Of a DNA stretch of 64,000 nucleotides, positions 63,507 through 64,000 are shown one piece after another. This DNA comes from Sulfurimonas sp. (GTDB lineage: Bacteria; Campylobacterota; Campylobacteria; Campylobacterales; Sulfurimonadaceae): positions 62,001 to 126,000 of the forward strand of contig NZ_JAQVKP010000004.1 of the NCBI RefSeq assembly GCF_028694605.1, written 5' to 3'. The notes beneath the pieces are model-generated. The model saw nothing but the letters and a program-made list of their open reading frames with translations. It had not been told where the DNA came from and did not search any database. A program made the position numbers and the translations under genes. The stretch's first letter is position 1. Each line of letters starts with the position of its first letter.

Positions 63507-64000
63507 TATGAACTTTTCACACTTGTTTGAAGCGAATTTTCTACTGCTTCTTGGTTTTGTTTTTGAGCCTCAAGCAGCTGTTTCATCGTTTTATGTTGGC
63601 TTGTTGCTATGTTGGCAAGAGCTTGTATGGATTCGTCAAGTCTGCTTGAATTTGAAAACTGATTAACATTAAGCTCTTTTATGGAGTTTACTATGCTTTC
63701 TAAAAGTGCTATTTGGTTTGCAGTTGTTTTAGCAGTGAACTCCAGATTTTCCGATAGCATTTTATAGATGATTTCATTGCTCTCAGAGCTTCGCTTCATC
63801 TCCTCTTTAAGTCCGCTCATCGCTTCCCCGAAAATATCCAAAAACTTGCTTGTTGCCATTGGGTCGGAAGAGGCAGCACTCTGCACTCCGACATGGCGAG
63901 CAGCACCTATATGTGCCAAACCTTCCGTCTCTCGAAACTGTTGAATTGTCTCCGCAGATTGCGTGTCAATAATGCGACCCTTCATCCAATCTTCAATATC
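63506..64000 (-). CDS. C-terminal part of an unidentified protein, truncated by window end (possible channel/coiled-coil partner of MotB-like protein)
   Basis: Frame stays open to window edge (DIEDW upstream of Met at 63985); helical tail; stop overlaps the MotB-like start. Confidence 0.5.
   Translation of the reverse strand, partial: DIEDWMKGRIIDTQSAETIQQFRETEGLAHIGAARHVGVQSAASSDPMATSKFLDIFGEAMSGLKEEMKRSSESNEIIYKMLSENLEFTAKTTANQIALLESIVNSIKELNVNQFSNSSRLDESIQALANIATSQHKTMKQLLEAQKQNQEAVENSLQTSVKSS

Noticed and set aside
62847-64000. MotB/OmpA-like gene plus upstream helical protein as a Zorya (ZorA/ZorB) defence system
   Set aside because: Downstream genes are TolC-like, GGDEF/EAL-like and RTX, not ZorC/ZorD/ZorE; the context points to secretion rather than defence.

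Overview
The window is chromosomal sequence from a Sulfurimonas-like Campylobacterota (epsilonproteobacterium). This is inferred from protein character and gene order, not from a database search. It is gene-dense and mostly housekeeping: argG, rplI, hslVU, era, yebC, ttcA, pfs, fabD, slyD, tol-pal, the F1Fo ATP synthase cluster, parAB, birA, fmt, proB, obgE, rpmA, rplU, ridA and dapE. Gene order from rplU through ttcA closely follows the Cj0094-Cj0118 order I recall for Campylobacter jejuni. Accessory or unusual content: (1) a pilin-less type II secretion/type IV pilus/MSHA-like machine at 10.6-20.2 kb, resembling the C. jejuni cts natural-transformation operon; (2) adjacent L,D- and M14-type peptidoglycan peptidases (Pgp2/Pgp1-like); (3) a ferredoxin:thioredoxin reductase catalytic domain fused to a rhodanese; (4) a MutS with a C-terminal HNH nuclease (MutS7 architecture); (5) a ~128 bp non-coding palindromic element with 24-bp perfect terminal inverted repeats between mutS and dapE; (6) a tightly coupled cluster at 52.3-64 kb encoding an RTX protein, a Sel1 protein, a lipoprotein, a degenerate GGDEF/EAL (LapD-like) sensor, a TolC-like protein with two C-terminal SPOR-like modules, a MotB/OmpA-like protein and a truncated upstream partner. 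Item 6 is the best candidate for a less-described system: a c-di-GMP-sensing, peptidoglycan-anchored and possibly PMF-coupled type I secretion/adhesin apparatus without an obvious LapG. No rRNA, tRNA, CRISPR array or intact transposase was recognised.
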